This document shows positions 1 to 7,782 of a stretch of 38,071 nucleotides of DNA, piece after piece (the stretch's first letter is position 1; every line of letters starts with the position of its first letter). Origin of the DNA: Candidatus Crickella merdequi (GTDB lineage Bacteria > Bacillota > Clostridia > Peptostreptococcales > Anaerovoracaceae); assembly GCA_018064645.1 (NCBI GenBank), contig JAGHUT010000052.1:1-38071 (forward strand). The letters are read 5' to 3'. Both the position numbers and the translations under genes were made by a program. Under the pieces are notes generated by a model that had not been told where the DNA came from, made no database searches, and was given only the letters and a program-made list of their open reading frames with translations.

Positions 1-1
1 A

Positions 2-49
2 ATCGGCTCATACAAAGACACAACAGGAGTAAGCTTTCTTGTTAAATAA
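2..49 (+). CDS. C-terminal tail of an unidentified protein (partial)
   Basis: Reading from base 2 gives IGSYKDTTGVSFLVK followed by TAA at 47-49. The other two forward frames also stop within 50 bases but look less protein-like. This is probably the end of a gene that starts left of the window. Fifteen residues are too few to name a family, so this is a weak call based only on composition. Confidence 0.3.
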   Translation: MGSYKDTTGVSFLVK

Positions 50-50
50 T

Positions 51-103
51 GGGGGGGACGGTCCTGTCGTACCAAATGGTGCAAAAGGTGACCGACTCTC
101 ACC
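51..103. repeat. G-run structured element, possible half of a dispersed palindromic repeat
   Basis: A run of seven G (51-57) leads into ACGGTCCTGTCG. Several inverted repeats follow: GTACC (69-73) with GGTGC (78-82, one G-U pair), GACGGTC (57-63) with GACCGAC (90-96, one mismatch), and GGTGA (87-91) with TCACC (99-103). No T-tract follows, so it does not look like an intrinsic terminator. From general knowledge, G-run plus ACGGTTCCTGTCG-like palindromes are dispersed in many Clostridia and look like REP-type repeats. Here only the left arm is well preserved. No second copy was seen in this window. Confidence 0.4.
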
Positions 104-119
104 ATCAGCGGAGGATTAA

Positions 120-884
120 ATGAAATTTATAAGTTGGAATGTTAATGGCTTCAGGGCTGTTCTCGGCAAAGGCTTCCCTGAGATATTCGAGGCACAGGAG
201 GCGGACTTCTTCTGCATTCAGGAGACAAAGATGCAGGAAGGCCAAGCGGACTGGCATCCTGAAGGATATCTGGAATTCTACAGTTACGCAGAGAAAAAAG
301 GCTACTCTGGAACTGCCATTTTTGCCAGAGAGTCGACAGTAGGCGCCCCTCTTTCTGTTGCATACGGCATCAAGGGTGAGCACAATGATGAGGGCAGAGT
401 AATCACACTGGAATATCCTGACTTCTATTTGATTTGCTGCTACGTCCCAAATGCACAGGATGGCCTCAAAAGAATCGATTATCGCCTTGAATTTGAGGCA
501 GCCATGAGAGCTTATATGATTGAGCTGGATGCCATCAAGCCTGTTATATATTGTGGTGATCTTAATGTCGCACATAACGAAATAGATCTTAAGAATCCTA
601 AGAGCAACCGCGGCAACGCAGGTTTCTCCGATGAGGAGCGAAGCGCCATGACCCAGCTTCTGGCGTCAGGCTTTACCGACTCCTTCAGATATCTTTATCC
701 GGAACAGGAGCAGATATACTCATGGTGGTCGTACAGATTCAAAGCAAGAGAAAAAAATGCCGGCTGGAGAATTGACTATTTTATAATCTCAAACAGGCTC
801 GCAGAGAAGATGGAGGATGCAAAAATCCTAACGGATATTTATGGAAGCGATCATTGTCCGGTAGAGCTGGATATTGTGCTCTAA
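120..884 (+). CDS. xth: Exodeoxyribonuclease III (AP endonuclease, ExoA/XthA type)
   Basis: This 254-aa enzyme belongs to the endonuclease/exonuclease/phosphatase fold. It cleaves DNA 5' of abasic sites and has 3'-5' exonuclease and 3'-phosphatase activity in base excision repair in the cytoplasm. Visible motifs are the N-terminal SWNVNG, the metal-binding Glu in QETK (about residue 35), GDLNVAH with the catalytic Asp/Asn (about 147-149), the WRIDYF block (about 217-222), and the C-terminal SDHCP with the Asp-His pair (about 244-245). The length is normal for the family. The ATG follows GGAGG at 110-114 with good spacing. It is monocistronic as far as can be seen and converges on sstT across a shared terminator. 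Confidence 0.95.
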   Translation: MKFISWNVNGFRAVLGKGFPEIFEAQEADFFCIQETKMQEGQADWHPEGYLEFYSYAEKKGYSGTAIFARESTVGAPLSVAYGIKGEHNDEGRVITLEYPDFYLICCYVPNAQDGLKRIDYRLEFEAAMRAYMIELDAIKPVIYCGDLNVAHNEIDLKNPKSNRGNAGFSDEERSAMTQLLASGFTDSFRYLYPEQEQIYSWWSYRFKAREKNAGWRIDYFIISNRLAEKMEDAKILTDIYGSDHCPVELDIVL

Positions 885-904
885 TCGCTTATTTTTCATC
901 GAAA

Positions 905-938
905 AAAGGCGACAGTCATAACGACTGTCGCCTTTATT
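905..938. terminator. Bidirectional terminator between xth and sstT
   Basis: Perfect 13-bp stem AAAGGCGACAGTC (905-917) and GACTGTCGCCTTT (923-935) with a 5-base loop. The A-run on one side and the T-rich other side let it serve both convergent genes. Confidence 0.85.
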
Positions 939-959
939 ATATTACTTCGATTAATTGCC

Positions 960-2198
960 CTACTTCTCAAAGAACTCTACTTTCTCGCCGCTCTTCATTC
1001 TATCGTGGAACTCTGCTGTCGCAGCGAACATTACGTCTCCAGCTGAGTTGAGTGCTGTCTCAAGTGAATCCTGAACAACACCGATAATGAATCCAACTGC
1101 TACAGCCTGCATAGCGATATCATTTGAGATACCGAAGAGTGAGCATGCCATTGGGATGAGGAGGAGTGATCCGCCTGCAACACCAGAAGCTCCGCAAGCA
1201 CCGAGTGTAGCGATAACGCTGAGGATAAGTGCTGTTGGGAGGTCAACCTGAATACCCATTGTATAAGCAGTAGCAAGTGTCATAATTGTGATTGTGATTG
1301 CAGCACCATCCATGTTGATTGTTGCACCAAGAGGAATTGATACTGTGTAGAAGTCCTCTTCAAGACCAAGTCTCTTGCAGAGATCCATGTTTACAGGGAT
1401 GTTAGCAGCAGATGATCTTGTGAAGAAGGCTGTAAGTCCTGACTCCTTGAGGCACTTGAATACCAGTGGATATGGATTCTTTCTGAGGAAGATGAAAGAA
1501 ATCAGAGGATCCACGATAAGTGCAACTGCAAGCATGCATCCTACAAGAAGAAGAAGAACCTTTCCGTACTCCTTGAAAATAGCAAGTCCGCTTGTTGAAA
1601 CTGAATCGAATACAAGACCCATGATTCCAAGAGGAGCAAACTGAATTACCCATCTAACGATTGTTGATACAGCATCAGCAATGTCACAGAATACAGTAAC
1701 TGTCTCATCCTTAGCAAAAATTCTAAGTGCAAGTCCAAGGAGAACTGCCCAGAAAAGAATACCGATGTAGTTGGCATTTGCAATAGATGCAACAGGGTTT
1801 GTTACCATGTTAGTAAGGAGGTTAGTGAGGACCTCACCAATTCCGCTTGGAGGTGTATTCTCAATTCCCTCTGCGCCAGGAAGAACCATTGTAACCTTAA
1901 ATATAAAGCTTGCTACTACAGCAACAAATGCAGCAAGGAATGTGCTCATCATGTACAGGATGATTACAGTCCTGAATCTTGATCCGATTCCTACATTTGC
2001 CTTTGAAAGAGCTGCAGCTACAAGTACAAATACAAGTACAGGTGCAATTCCCTTAAGAGCTCCTACAAACACCTTACCAAAGATTGCAACTACTGTTGCA
2101 CTTGGGCAGACTGTACCGAGGATTGCTCCGATAATCAAAAAGACAAGGATTCTAATAATAAGGCTTGTCTCAGTCCATTTTTTTACAAAACTATTCAT
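960..2198 (-). CDS. sstT: Serine/threonine:Na+ symporter SstT
   Basis: This 412-aa polytopic membrane protein is of the DAACS (dicarboxylate/amino acid:cation symporter) family and has the SstT length and N-terminal pattern ([19 protein letters not shown]). It imports serine and threonine with sodium. Signatures include the hairpin-region SSAANIPVN, the NMDGAA motif typical of the family ([13 protein letters not shown]), and a late Gly/Ala-rich [10 protein letters not shown] segment. The start ATG is preceded by GGAGAAAG at good distance. It is monocistronic, with its own promoter and leader hairpin. Substrate is assigned from family resemblance; a fermenter would use serine and threonine directly. 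Confidence 0.93.
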   Translation of the reverse strand: MNSFVKKWTETSLIIRILVFLIIGAILGTVCPSATVVAIFGKVFVGALKGIAPVLVFVLVAAALSKANVGIGSRFRTVIILYMMSTFLAAFVAVVASFIFKVTMVLPGAEGIENTPPSGIGEVLTNLLTNMVTNPVASIANANYIGILFWAVLLGLALRIFAKDETVTVFCDIADAVSTIVRWVIQFAPLGIMGLVFDSVSTSGLAIFKEYGKVLLLLVGCMLAVALIVDPLISFIFLRKNPYPLVFKCLKESGLTAFFTRSSAANIPVNMDLCKRLGLEEDFYTVSIPLGATINMDGAAITITIMTLATAYTMGIQVDLPTALILSVIATLGACGASGVAGGSLLLIPMACSLFGISNDIAMQAVAVGFIIGVVQDSLETALNSAGDVMFAATAEFHDRMKSGEKVEFFEK

Positions 2199-2229
2199 TT
2201 ACACTTTCTCCATTTCTTGTTACTTCTTA

Positions 2230-2262
2230 GGTCGCCTTACACAGGTGACCTTGGTTATTCTA
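2230..2262 (-). promoter_or_regulatory. sstT extended -10 promoter and 5'-terminal leader hairpin
   Basis: On the minus strand TGG precedes TAGAAT (complement of 2257-2262), an extended -10 box; the -35 is weak. The expected transcription start falls at about 2250. There an imperfect inverted repeat begins, GGTCACC (2250-2244) with GGCGACC (2236-2230) around a 7-base loop. The mRNA would therefore start with a hairpin. Whether this is an operator or an mRNA-stability element is inference. Confidence 0.45.
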
Positions 2263-2375
2263 CCACAAAATTCTTCATTTGTCCTAGATTGACAGACATT
2301 TGCCAATAATCCGTGTACAGCGGACATCAACCATTTCAAATTCCGTGTATGGCAAACTCACGAGTTCTATCGCAC

Positions 2376-2402
2376 AAAAAAAGAGGCCTCCGCCTCTTTT
2401 TT
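2376..2402 (-). terminator. Terminator of pepD
   Basis: Stem AAAAAAGAGGC / GCCTCTTTTTT (2377-2387 and 2392-2402) with a 4-base loop. It sits just after the pepD stop and gives a U-tract on the minus strand. Confidence 0.85.
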
Positions 2403-2410
2403 CCCAATGA

Positions 2411-3826
2411 TTATTTGAGATTCTTAAGAAGTTCCGTAATGAATCGATAGTGTTTATCTGTCGACTTAATTGAAACTCTTTCTGTCGGCGAGTGAAGATT
2501 CTCGCAATTCGGTCCGATGGCGATTACATCGAGACCCTGTATTTTAGATACGAAATCACTGCACTCAAGGCCGGCATGGAGGACAAGCACATCAATATCC
2601 TCACCGAACATTTCTTTATACGTTGCAGCCGCTGTTTCGCGGAGTCTGGAATCCGACTTATACTCCCAAGGTTCATACCTTGTGAAGAATTCTGCCTCTG
2701 CTCCGATAAGACCTGCAAGAAGCTTTATCTTCTCTTCAGTATAACCGAAGGAACTCCTGTGCTGACCCCTCGCCTCCGATGTAATTACTATCATATCTTC
2801 AGAAGTCTCAATAATACCGATATTATTTGAGCTCTCTATCTGTCCCGGAAAATCTCCGCTTATCTCAATAGGACCATTTGGATAGAGAAGAATTGAAGTC
2901 AGCACCTTGTCTGCAGATGCCTGGTCAAGTGGCATCACAGCCTCTGAAAGCGGCTCTATTGTAATGGTTGCGTTATCAGCCGGTGCTCCAATCTCTTTCT
3001 TTAGTTCTGCAAAAGCTGCTTTAACCTCTTCGAAACATGTCTCATCAGCGGCATACACAACTGCAGCAGCATCTCTTGATATAGCTAGTCTGTTGGTTCC
3101 ACCGTCTATTGCCGCCAGCCTGCAGTCTGCGGCCTTAACTATTCTTGAAAGCATGACAATCGCGTTACCTCTTCCGCGGTGGATATCTTCGCCTGAATGT
3201 CCGCCTAGAAGTCCGCCTATTGTAACTTTATATGGAATCATATCTGCCGCTGTCCTTCTGCCAACAGGGATTCTGAATAAAGCACCGAATCCGCCGCAGC
3301 TTCCTGCGATCAGCTCAGTATCAACCTCGAAATCAAGATTGATGAACATTCTGCCTTTAAGAAGACTTGCATCAAAGCTTTCAGCACCGTAGAAATCCAC
3401 CTCTTCTCTTACAGTAAATGCAATTTCAAGAGGGGGATGCTCAAGCCCTGTATCCTCCAGGATTCTCATAGCAGTAGCGACACCTATAGCATCATCTGCT
3501 CCGATTGAAGTGCCAACAGCCGATACTACCCAGTCGCCATCAGTCTTCAGAAGAATAGGATCGGTATCAAAATTGTGTACACTGTCAGGCTCTTTCTCGC
3601 AGACCATATCCATATGAGCCTGTATTATAACAGGGCAGGAATTCTCATAGCCTGGTGTTCCCGGCTGTCTAATAAGGAGATTCCAGTTCTCATCCTGAGT
3701 CACTTCGAGGCCTAGCCCCTCTGCCCAGTTCTTAATATAGCAACTAACAGCCTCCTCCTTGAAAGACTCTCTTGGAATTCTGTCAAGCTGCTCAAAAATC
3801 TCTATCGTTCTGTTTATCCCATTTAT
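2411..3826 (-). CDS. pepD: Aminoacyl-histidine dipeptidase PepD (M20C), abnormal start
   Basis: This is a cytosolic zinc dipeptidase of the M20C family (Xaa-His dipeptidase/carnosinase type) that releases amino acids from dipeptides. Motifs include QAHMDMVCEK, the GADDAIG block, EEVDFYG with the catalytic Glu region, GGLLGGHSGEDIHRGRGNA, and a C-terminal HAGLEC / IGPNCENLHSPTERV. The first GTG/ATG-type codon in frame (GTG at 3701-3703) lies inside the domain. Conserved sequence continues upstream in the same frame (IEIFEQLDRIPRES, the family IPR.S..E motif) to about 3826, with no ATG, GTG, TTG or CTG before the stop at 3854-3856. The start is either a rare ATA (3824-3826) or has been lost through a one-base deletion next to an out-of-frame ATG (3820-3822). 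From 3826 the length is 471 aa, near the family norm. Confidence 0.85.
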   Translation of the reverse strand: MNGINRTIEIFEQLDRIPRESFKEEAVSCYIKNWAEGLGLEVTQDENWNLLIRQPGTPGYENSCPVIIQAHMDMVCEKEPDSVHNFDTDPILLKTDGDWVVSAVGTSIGADDAIGVATAMRILEDTGLEHPPLEIAFTVREEVDFYGAESFDASLLKGRMFINLDFEVDTELIAGSCGGFGALFRIPVGRRTAADMIPYKVTIGGLLGGHSGEDIHRGRGNAIVMLSRIVKAADCRLAAIDGGTNRLAISRDAAAVVYAADETCFEEVKAAFAELKKEIGAPADNATITIEPLSEAVMPLDQASADKVLTSILLYPNGPIEISGDFPGQIESSNNIGIIETSEDMIVITSEARGQHRSSFGYTEEKIKLLAGLIGAEAEFFTRYEPWEYKSDSRLRETAAATYKEMFGEDIDVLVLHAGLECSDFVSKIQGLDVIAIGPNCENLHSPTERVSIKSTDKHYRFITELLKNLK

Positions 3827-3881
3827 TTTGGAAAATCCTCCGTTTATGCTTTTTCAAAAGCGTTCTGTTTTTGCTCTTTTT

Positions 3882-3912
3882 TGTTCTATTTTTGTAGAAA
3901 AATTGCTATAAT
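3882..3912 (+). promoter_or_regulatory. iclR promoter with overlapping inverted-repeat operator
   Basis: An extended -10 box TGC-TATAAT lies at 3904-3912, with no strong -35. Immediately upstream is TGTTCTA (3882-3888), a 6-base gap, then TAGAA (3895-3899), which is an inverted repeat spanning the region between the -10 and -35. The same TGTTCTA half-site recurs at the korD, nhaC and buk promoters. Its position suggests autorepression. The promoter also excludes a TTG start at 3881 for the gene. Confidence 0.6.
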
Positions 3913-3949
3913 AATTATAAAAGTAAGTAATTTGAAAGTGAACAGTATT

Positions 3950-4741
3950 ATGGCAACAAAAAAAGAAAATTCAACAAAAGAATCTGTAATTATTAATTCA
4001 GTTGACCGTTCTCTCGACGTGCTTGAGTACCTTTTCAGAGCTGATGGTGATGTATCCATCTCTCAGATCAGCAAAGATCTTGATATATACAAGAGTACGG
4101 TTTTCCGCACACTTGCCACATTAGAGAACAGAGGTTATGTAATCCAGGATCCTAAGACCGAGATGTACACAATCGGTCCTAAACTCTTTGCATTCAGCTC
4201 AAAGAAGAAGGCAAATATTCTTGGTACAAGCATCAGACCTTATCTTAAGATTCTTAATGACAAGTATCACGAGCTTGTTTCGTTAAGTGTAATTACAAGA
4301 GACGGAAACGGACTGTATGCACTTGAGAATATTGACAGCATTCAGAGCAAGCATAACCTTACAGTTAAATTTGTCGGTGCAACTCAAAGCGAGTGTTACT
4401 GTGCATCAATGGGCAAGTGCCTTCTCGCTTTTGATGATACTGTTGACATTACGGTGTACAAAGATGCAGAGCTGATAGGATTTACAGACAACACCATCAC
4501 AACATATGAAGGTCTCGTTGAAGAAATTGAGAAAGTAAGACGTCAGGGATATGCCTTTGATGACGAAGAGAGAGAGATTGGTCTCTTCTGCCTCGGTGTT
4601 CCTATCATGAGCGGAGACAGAGCCATTGCCGCAATGAGCCTGTCAGGACCTGTATCAAGAATGAATGATGGCACACTTGATGAGAAGATAGAATTCATGA
4701 AAGCGCTGTCAAAAGAAATCTCTGCCAAGGTTCTTCTTTAG
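3950..4741 (+). CDS. IclR-family transcriptional regulator
   Basis: This 263-aa protein has an N-terminal winged helix-turn-helix (about residues 15-75; INSVDRSLDVLEYLF, then ISKDLDIYKSTVFRTLATLE) and a C-terminal IclR effector domain (about 90-260). The latter carries CYCASMGKCLLAF and the family tail GYAFDDEEREIGLFCLGVPI. IclR proteins bind small organic acids or related metabolites and usually repress catabolic genes, often including their own. The ATG at 3950 is chosen over an in-frame TTG at 3881 because the -10 box (3907-3912) lies between them. The gene converges on korC. The inverted repeats in its own, the korD, nhaC and buk promoters make it the likely regulator of this island. Its effector is unknown; a 2-oxoacid or acyl compound would fit. 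Confidence 0.9.
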   Translation: MATKKENSTKESVIINSVDRSLDVLEYLFRADGDVSISQISKDLDIYKSTVFRTLATLENRGYVIQDPKTEMYTIGPKLFAFSSKKKANILGTSIRPYLKILNDKYHELVSLSVITRDGNGLYALENIDSIQSKHNLTVKFVGATQSECYCASMGKCLLAFDDTVDITVYKDAELIGFTDNTITTYEGLVEEIEKVRRQGYAFDDEEREIGLFCLGVPIMSGDRAIAAMSLSGPVSRMNDGTLDEKIEFMKALSKEISAKVLL

Positions 4742-4782
4742 AAGCCGGTACCGTTTCACTATTTACTATCTATCGATAAAAC

Positions 4783-4815
4783 AAAAGGAATGCAGATTAT
4801 CTGCATTCCTTTTTT
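4783..4815. terminator. Bidirectional terminator between iclR and korC
   Basis: Perfect stem AAAAGGAATGCAGA (4783-4796) with its complement (4800-4813) and a three-base loop. It carries an A-run on one side and a T-run on the other, and sits between convergent genes. Confidence 0.9.
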
Positions 4816-4838
4816 CCTATAATGTCAATCTTCAGCTA

Positions 4839-5393
4839 CTATGCGTCGCGACCAGCTCTGAGCATAACCTTGTTACCCTCATTGAACTTGCCCTTGCCGT
4901 GTGACTCGAAGTACTTGCACATTGATGCCTCGAACTCGTCGAATGTGAAAAGGTCACAATCTGAAGCCAGCTTTCCAAGAAGTACCAGGTTAGCGTTGCT
5001 TCCTCTTCCAAGCTCAGTAGCGATATCTGTACCAGCGATCTCGATAAGCTTGATGTCATCTCTGTGAGTCTTGTCCTGATCAAGAGCGTTCTTGTTTGTG
5101 ATCATTGTTGCACCTGCTGGCATTGCAGCCTCATATCTCTCGATTGAAGCATCTACTACAGGACCATCGTTCTTCATAAGGAATACGATGTCTGGCTGAT
5201 CAGCGTAAGGTGATGCAATCTTCTCATCACTGATGATTACGTTACACTCTGAGTAACCTCCACGCATCTCATTACCATACTTACATGTCCATGTGCACTC
5301 GAGATTCTTATCAACAGCAGCCTCCATGAGCAGCTTTCCAACTGTGAGGACTCCCTGTCCACCGAGTCCTACGCAAATAATACGTTTAACCAT
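4839..5393 (-). CDS. korC: 2-oxoacid:ferredoxin oxidoreductase, gamma subunit
   Basis: This 184-aa subunit has the catalytic gamma domain of pyruvate/2-oxoacid:ferredoxin oxidoreductases. It starts with MVKRIICVGLGGQGVLTVGK (family GxGGQGV motif) and carries the EMRGGYSECNVIIS block. Within the KorABCD complex it contributes to CoA handling during oxidative decarboxylation of 2-oxoacids. It is last in the korDABC operon, 14 bases after korB, and is followed by a strong terminator. Substrate class (2-oxoglutarate, branched-chain or aromatic oxoacid) cannot be fixed from this subunit. Confidence 0.92.
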   Translation of the reverse strand: MVKRIICVGLGGQGVLTVGKLLMEAAVDKNLECTWTCKYGNEMRGGYSECNVIISDEKIASPYADQPDIVFLMKNDGPVVDASIERYEAAMPAGATMITNKNALDQDKTHRDDIKLIEIAGTDIATELGRGSNANLVLLGKLASDCDLFTFDEFEASMCKYFESHGKGKFNEGNKVMLRAGRDA

Positions 5394-5407
5394 TCTTCAG
5401 TCCTCCA

Positions 5408-6133
5408 CTATCTATCAATCTTCTCGCCGAGTTCATAAACCTTTGAAACAACCTCATCAATGTACTCCATTGACTTAGCTGGTGTCATATGCCAGTTAGT
5501 TGGGCATGGAACAAGTACCTCTACGAGGCAGAATCCCTTACCAGCCTGGTGCTTCTCGATAGCCTTACGAACGGCTTTCTTTGTCTTCATGATATTTGCA
5601 GGGCTTGTTACAGATGTTCTTGCCAGGTATGCGATGTCCATATCGCCCATGAGCTTGAATACATCTGTGTTCTGTCCATTGTCCTCAACTGTTCTTCCAA
5701 GAGGAGCTGAAGCTACCTTCTGGTCGATCATTGTTGTAGGAGCAAGCTGTCCACCTGTCATTCCGAAAAGTGTGTTGTTCATTACGAACATTACTACGTT
5801 CTCGTTTCTGAGAGCAGCTGATGTTGTCTCTCCGATACCGATAGCATATGCACCACCGTCTCCAGCGATCGTCATAATGTTCTTGTCAGGACGTACTCTC
5901 TTCATAGCTGTGATAGCAGCACCCATCTTTCCATGTGGAGGAACGATAGCATCAACGTTCATCCAGAACTGGAACTGGTGGTTACATCCGATATCTGAGC
6001 AGATGATTGTATCGCTTACGATGTCCATCTCCTCAAGTACTTCTGCGAGAATTCTGTTGAAGATACCGTGTCCGCATCCACCACAGAATCTGCTCTCATC
6101 ATAAAATAATTCAGGGGCTTTCTTAGGAACCAT
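5408..6133 (-). CDS. korB: 2-oxoacid:ferredoxin oxidoreductase, beta (TPP-binding) subunit
   Basis: This 241-aa thiamine-pyrophosphate subunit has an N-terminal CGGCGHG, a cofactor motif GDGGAYAIGIGE followed by the NN region (MFVMNNTLFGMTGGQ), and C-terminal CPTNWHM. The beta subunit binds TPP-Mg and carries out decarboxylation. The CxxCxH and later single Cys residues resemble iron-sulfur ligands of PorB/VorA-type subunits. Its start codon overlaps the korA stop by one base, so translation is probably coupled. The shared operon with a small two-cluster ferredoxin subunit marks the four-subunit KorABCD/VorABCD class. Confidence 0.93.
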   Translation of the reverse strand: MVPKKAPELFYDESRFCGGCGHGIFNRILAEVLEEMDIVSDTIICSDIGCNHQFQFWMNVDAIVPPHGKMGAAITAMKRVRPDKNIMTIAGDGGAYAIGIGETTSAALRNENVVMFVMNNTLFGMTGGQLAPTTMIDQKVASAPLGRTVEDNGQNTDVFKLMGDMDIAYLARTSVTSPANIMKTKKAVRKAIEKHQAGKGFCLVEVLVPCPTNWHMTPAKSMEYIDEVVSKVYELGEKIDR

Positions 6134-7209
6134 TAGAATACCTCCTCTTCTTCTCTACCATCGTATACTGACTTAGCATACTCAATAACTTCATTTACTG
6201 TGTGAATTCTTGGCTCATCAACAGTCATAGCGAATGTCTTGAACTTACCCTTTGTTCTAAGGATAACTTCCTCTCTCATCTGACCCATCATGTTAACCTC
6301 AACAGTTACGATGCCCTTGCATGTATCAGGGATTGCATCGAATGCCTTTGTTGGCCATGGCCAGAGAGTGATAGGTCTGATAAGACCGAGCTTGAATCCG
6401 TCTTTTCTAGCTCTTGCTACAGCTTCCTGTGCAACTCTTGATGAAATTCCGTAAGCAACGAGTACTACGTCAGCGTCTTCAACCTCGAAGCTCTCCCAAC
6501 GCTGCTCGTTCTCAGCGATCTTTCTCATCTTAGCGATGTACTTGTGGTTCCACTCTGTAACAGGCTCGAAATATGTTACGTCAGTAGCAACCTTGTGGTC
6601 CTCACCAGGCTTGCAGCCGCTGATTGTCCAATCAAGATCATCGATGCTGTACTTCTTCATCTCAGGAAGTACTACAGGCTCCATCATCTGTCCGATAGTA
6701 CCATCTGACAGGAGGAGTACTGGGTGTCTGTACTTCTCAGCGAGCTCGAATGACTCGTAAGCCATGTCACAGCTCTCCTGAACTGAGTTAGGTGCGAGAA
6801 CGATAAGGTGGTAGTCACCGTTACCACCGCACTTTACAGCCTGCCAGAAGTTATCCTGACCAGCTGAAATGAATCCGTCACCGATTCCGAAACGCTGAAC
6901 GCATGCAACTACGCATGGAATTTCAGCTGATACCCAGTAAGCGATTCCTTCCTGATACAGGGAGAATCCCGGGCCTGATGTTGATGTAAATGCACGAGCA
7001 CCAAGGCAACGTGCTGCAAAAGTCATGTTAACTGATTCGATCTCGGAAGCTCCCTGGATGAACACTCCACCTACTTCCTTCTGACGCCATGACATCCACT
7101 CCAGAATCTCAGACTGAGGAGTGATAGGATAACCTGCGAAGAAATTACAGCCACCTCTGATAGCGCCTTCAGCCATGGCCTCATTACCCTTCATAATTCT
7201 TTTTTCCAT
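6133..7209 (-). CDS. korA: 2-oxoacid:ferredoxin oxidoreductase, alpha subunit (KorA/VorB type)
   Basis: This 358-aa alpha subunit has the N-terminal pyrimidine-binding motif MKGNEAMAEGAIRGGCNFF, then FAGYPITPQSEI, SEIESVNM and FTSTSGPGFSLYQEG. A C-terminal transketolase-like domain includes VLVAYGISSRVAQEA and LIRPITLWPWP. The pattern is closest to the VorB (3-methyl-2-oxobutanoate) and KorA (2-oxoglutarate) group. A branched-chain or similar oxoacid is favoured because a butyrate-kinase-family gene lies nearby, which is inference. An AAGGAGG Shine-Dalgarno lies upstream, and it starts 23 bases after korD. Confidence 0.92.
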   Translation of the reverse strand: MEKRIMKGNEAMAEGAIRGGCNFFAGYPITPQSEILEWMSWRQKEVGGVFIQGASEIESVNMTFAARCLGARAFTSTSGPGFSLYQEGIAYWVSAEIPCVVACVQRFGIGDGFISAGQDNFWQAVKCGGNGDYHLIVLAPNSVQESCDMAYESFELAEKYRHPVLLLSDGTIGQMMEPVVLPEMKKYSIDDLDWTISGCKPGEDHKVATDVTYFEPVTEWNHKYIAKMRKIAENEQRWESFEVEDADVVLVAYGISSRVAQEAVARARKDGFKLGLIRPITLWPWPTKAFDAIPDTCKGIVTVEVNMMGQMREEVILRTKGKFKTFAMTVDEPRIHTVNEVIEYAKSVYDGREEEEVF

Positions 7210-7232
7210 AATAAATTGTCCTCCTTAACAGC

Positions 7233-7430
7233 CTAGAATATTTCAAACACTAAATCAGGGCACATTGTGTAGCAGCAGCCACACTGAACACACTTGTCCT
7301 GATCAACCTGTGGTACCAGGTATCCCTTAGCATTAACTTCCTTAGAAATGCTCAGTGCACCAGGCTTACAATTAGCAATGCAGAGATAGCAACCTTTGCA
7401 GTGCTCAACGCTTAATTTAATCTTCTCCAT
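7233..7430 (-). CDS. korD: 2-oxoacid:ferredoxin oxidoreductase, delta (2x[4Fe-4S]) subunit
   Basis: This 65-aa ferredoxin-like subunit has two cluster motifs, CKGCYLCIANCKPG and CVQCGCCYTMCPD, each binding a [4Fe-4S] cluster that passes electrons from the oxidoreductase to ferredoxin. The ATG at 7428-7430 is taken as the start. The longer open frame to 7529 runs through the operator and leader and has no ribosome site. It is the first gene of korDABC. Confidence 0.92.
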   Translation of the reverse strand: MEKIKLSVEHCKGCYLCIANCKPGALSISKEVNAKGYLVPQVDQDKCVQCGCCYTMCPDLVFEIF

Positions 7431-7475
7431 GAAAAAGCCACATTCCTTTCTTGTAAAAATTATGTTTATTTGGCT

Positions 7476-7545
7476 GAGTAGAATCTGTTCTACTCTGTGG
7501 AACATTGTTCTGTTATTATTATACAACACTTTTTCGAAGAGTCAA
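7476..7545 (-). promoter_or_regulatory. korDABC promoter with two inverted-repeat operators
   Basis: A sigma-70 promoter reads TTGACT (complement of 7540-7545), 16-bp spacer, TATAAT (complement of 7518-7523). Just downstream of the start site are two inverted repeats. The first is TGGAACATTGTTCTG at 7498-7512 (GAACA-T-TGTTC core perfect). The second is GAGTAGAA-TCTG-TTCTACTC at 7476-7495 (perfect 8-bp arms). They match the nhaC and buk sites. Positions downstream of the start fit repression. Together with the nhaC promoter this accounts for the gene-free stretch 7431-7782. Confidence 0.7.
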
Positions 7546-7641
7546 CATGCACGGCTGATGAAAATATAAAGTTTTATAATTTTCTCGTAATTATTAGTAT
7601 TATTTTACGATTCTGACAAGTCCTTTCAGACTTTTATATTA

Positions 7642-7709
7642 TTGAATGAAGAGTGCGTGTGTGCTATTATAAATAGTATAGTAGAAAGAAAAAATAGAAC
7701 ACTGTTCTA
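7642..7709 (+). promoter_or_regulatory. nhaC promoter with inverted-repeat operator
   Basis: TTGAAT (7642-7647), a 17-bp spacer, and an extended -10 TGC-TATTAT (7662-7670) form a promoter. A perfect 15-bp inverted repeat TAGAACACTGTTCTA lies at 7695-7709, about 25 bases past the -10. It is the clearest copy of the motif shared with korD, buk and iclR. A half-site GTAGAA also occurs at 7681-7686. Confidence 0.65.
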
Positions 7710-7782
7710 CTATTGCTTTTGTGGCTCTTGCCCTAACTGCCACACAAGCGAAAGAATGTATGTGAAACTAGAGGTGAATATT

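Noticed and set aside
1771-2292. 173-aa plus-strand open frame antisense to sstT
   Set aside because: It is fully shadowed by a strongly conserved membrane protein, has no ribosome site and no recognisable motifs.
2361-2372. GTTCTAT next to the pepD terminator as another IclR operator
   Set aside because: Only a single half-site with no inverted partner and not in a promoter.
5460-6104. 214-aa plus-strand open frame antisense to korB
   Set aside because: It arises from the codon bias of korB; no motif and no ribosome site.
7642-7782. N-terminal extension of nhaC from a TTG
   Set aside because: It contains the predicted promoter and operator; the ATG at 7783 has GAGGTG and begins the conserved protein.
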